From NCBI GenBank assembly GCA_938045315.1, contig CALINM010000031.1, positions 1 to 7,085 of the forward strand: DNA of 7,085 nucleotides. The letters run 5' to 3'. The position numbers and the translations under genes were made by a program. Origin of the DNA: an uncultured bacterium. GTDB lineage: Bacteria > CALINM01. Below are positions 6,660 to 7,085 of the stretch, piece by piece; the first letter of the stretch is position 1, and each line of letters opens with the position of its first letter. The notes under the pieces are model-generated. The model was not told the DNA's origin. It saw nothing but the letters and a program-made list of their open reading frames with translations, and searched no databases.

Positions 6660-7085
6660 ATGAACTTTTTTAAGATTGAGAAAATAGAAAAATTAATTTT
6701 TTTTGCAATTTTATTATTTCTAATTTTTGTTTTTTATCCCCTTGAAACCTTCTCAGAGGGGGTTGATTTTTTGTTGGGTGGTTATTTTTTAGGGACTCCC
6801 CATCCCCCTTCTTACCCTGTTTACACACAGTTAGTTTGTCTGACAAAATATATTCCTTTAGGAAATTTAGCCTTAAGAGCAAATCTTTTGACAGCTTCTT
6901 TATCTTTTTTATTTCTTTTGTTTTTTTACAAAAAACTCAAAGGTAGCCTGTTAGATAGGTTTGTATGTATAATTGTTGTTCTTTTTAGCTATACATTTTT
7001 TATTAACTCGATAAATGGAGAGTTGTATGTATTAAATCTCCTTTTAATTTTTCTCATATTCTTTTTACTGGAAAAAGAGGATAAA
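6660..7085 (+). CDS. DUF2723-family polytopic membrane protein, N-terminal part
   Basis: The frame is open from ATG 6660 to the window end (142 codons), so the protein continues outside. The first hydrophobic helix is at about residues 12-27. A loop with an acidic pair (E33, D36) and GTPHPPSYPVY (45-55) follows, then PLGNLALRANLL and hydrophobic helices at about 70-90, 101-116 and 122-137. The acidic pair, HPPxYPxY and R-NLL pattern is that of the DUF2723 family. These are multi-spanning proteins related to protein O-mannosyltransferases and other GT-C glycosyltransferases, which includes eukaryotic TMEM260. The substrate is unknown. The start is the only plausible one for the first helix, though it lacks a Shine-Dalgarno. 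It may belong to a separate transcription unit from the cytochrome cluster. Confidence 0.75.
   Translation, partial: MNFFKIEKIEKLIFFAILLFLIFVFYPLETFSEGVDFLLGGYFLGTPHPPSYPVYTQLVCLTKYIPLGNLALRANLLTASLSFLFLLFFYKKLKGSLLDRFVCIIVVLFSYTFFINSINGELYVLNLLLIFLIFFLLEKEDK

Noticed and set aside
828-6882. Minus-strand open frames of 60-70 codons (for example 828-1019, 1245-1451, 1789-1992, 2903-3112, 3471-3659, 3862-4050, 5226-5408, 6670-6882)
   Set aside because: Most lie opposite well-supported + strand genes, and none shows a domain, signal or ribosome site.
1-7085. CRISPR array, tRNA or rRNA gene, insertion sequence
   Set aside because: No spaced direct repeats, cloverleaf, rRNA-like stretch, transposase or flanking inverted repeats were seen.

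Overview
The window is AT-rich, almost entirely coding and all on the + strand. It looks like a chromosomal locus for making and exporting multihaem c-type cytochromes in a Gram-negative, anaerobically respiring bacterium. The low GC, the split ResB/CcsB (system II) haem-ligation machinery and the many-haem proteins would fit an iron- or metal-reducing lineage such as Deferribacterota. That placement is inference from style, not from a marker gene.

Layout. Positions 1-276 hold the C-terminal end of a ResB-like protein, followed with an 8-nt gap by an intact ccsB (285-1151). Overlapping its end is a multihaem cytochrome (1138-2034) built from tandem ~45-residue paired-CXXCH repeats. Next is a second, about eight-haem cytochrome with a non-haem N-terminal domain (2040-2955). 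It overlaps or abuts an intact six-bladed NHL beta-propeller lipoprotein (2967-4010). A short AT-rich spacer precedes a tetrahaem cytochrome resembling the extracellular nanowire protein OmcE (about 4115-4789), which is closed by a strong intrinsic terminator (4803-4825). Immediately after it comes a large outer-membrane beta-barrel gene (4829-6620) with Gly/Asn-rich repeats near its N terminus. The window ends inside a DUF2723-type polytopic membrane protein (6660-7085).

How it may work. ResB/CcsB would attach haem to the cytochromes in the periplasm. The two larger multihaem proteins could carry electrons across the periplasm. The barrel and the lipoprotein could form the outer-membrane conduit or assembly site. 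The OmcE-like protein could be the subunit of an extracellular cytochrome filament. This combination matches what is known of OmcE-type nanowire loci, but the assembly is inferred from gene content and context.

The main oddity is that both larger cytochromes and the barrel gene are broken by about twelve single-base indels, most in homopolymers, plus in-frame stops. The OmcE-like gene has no start codon in frame. Several CXXCH motifs carry point changes, including two Cys-to-Ser. In contrast ccsB, the NHL gene and long stretches of the barrel are clean. Either the sequence here is error-prone or the electron-export genes are decaying while the maturation genes are kept. The sequence alone does not decide between these.
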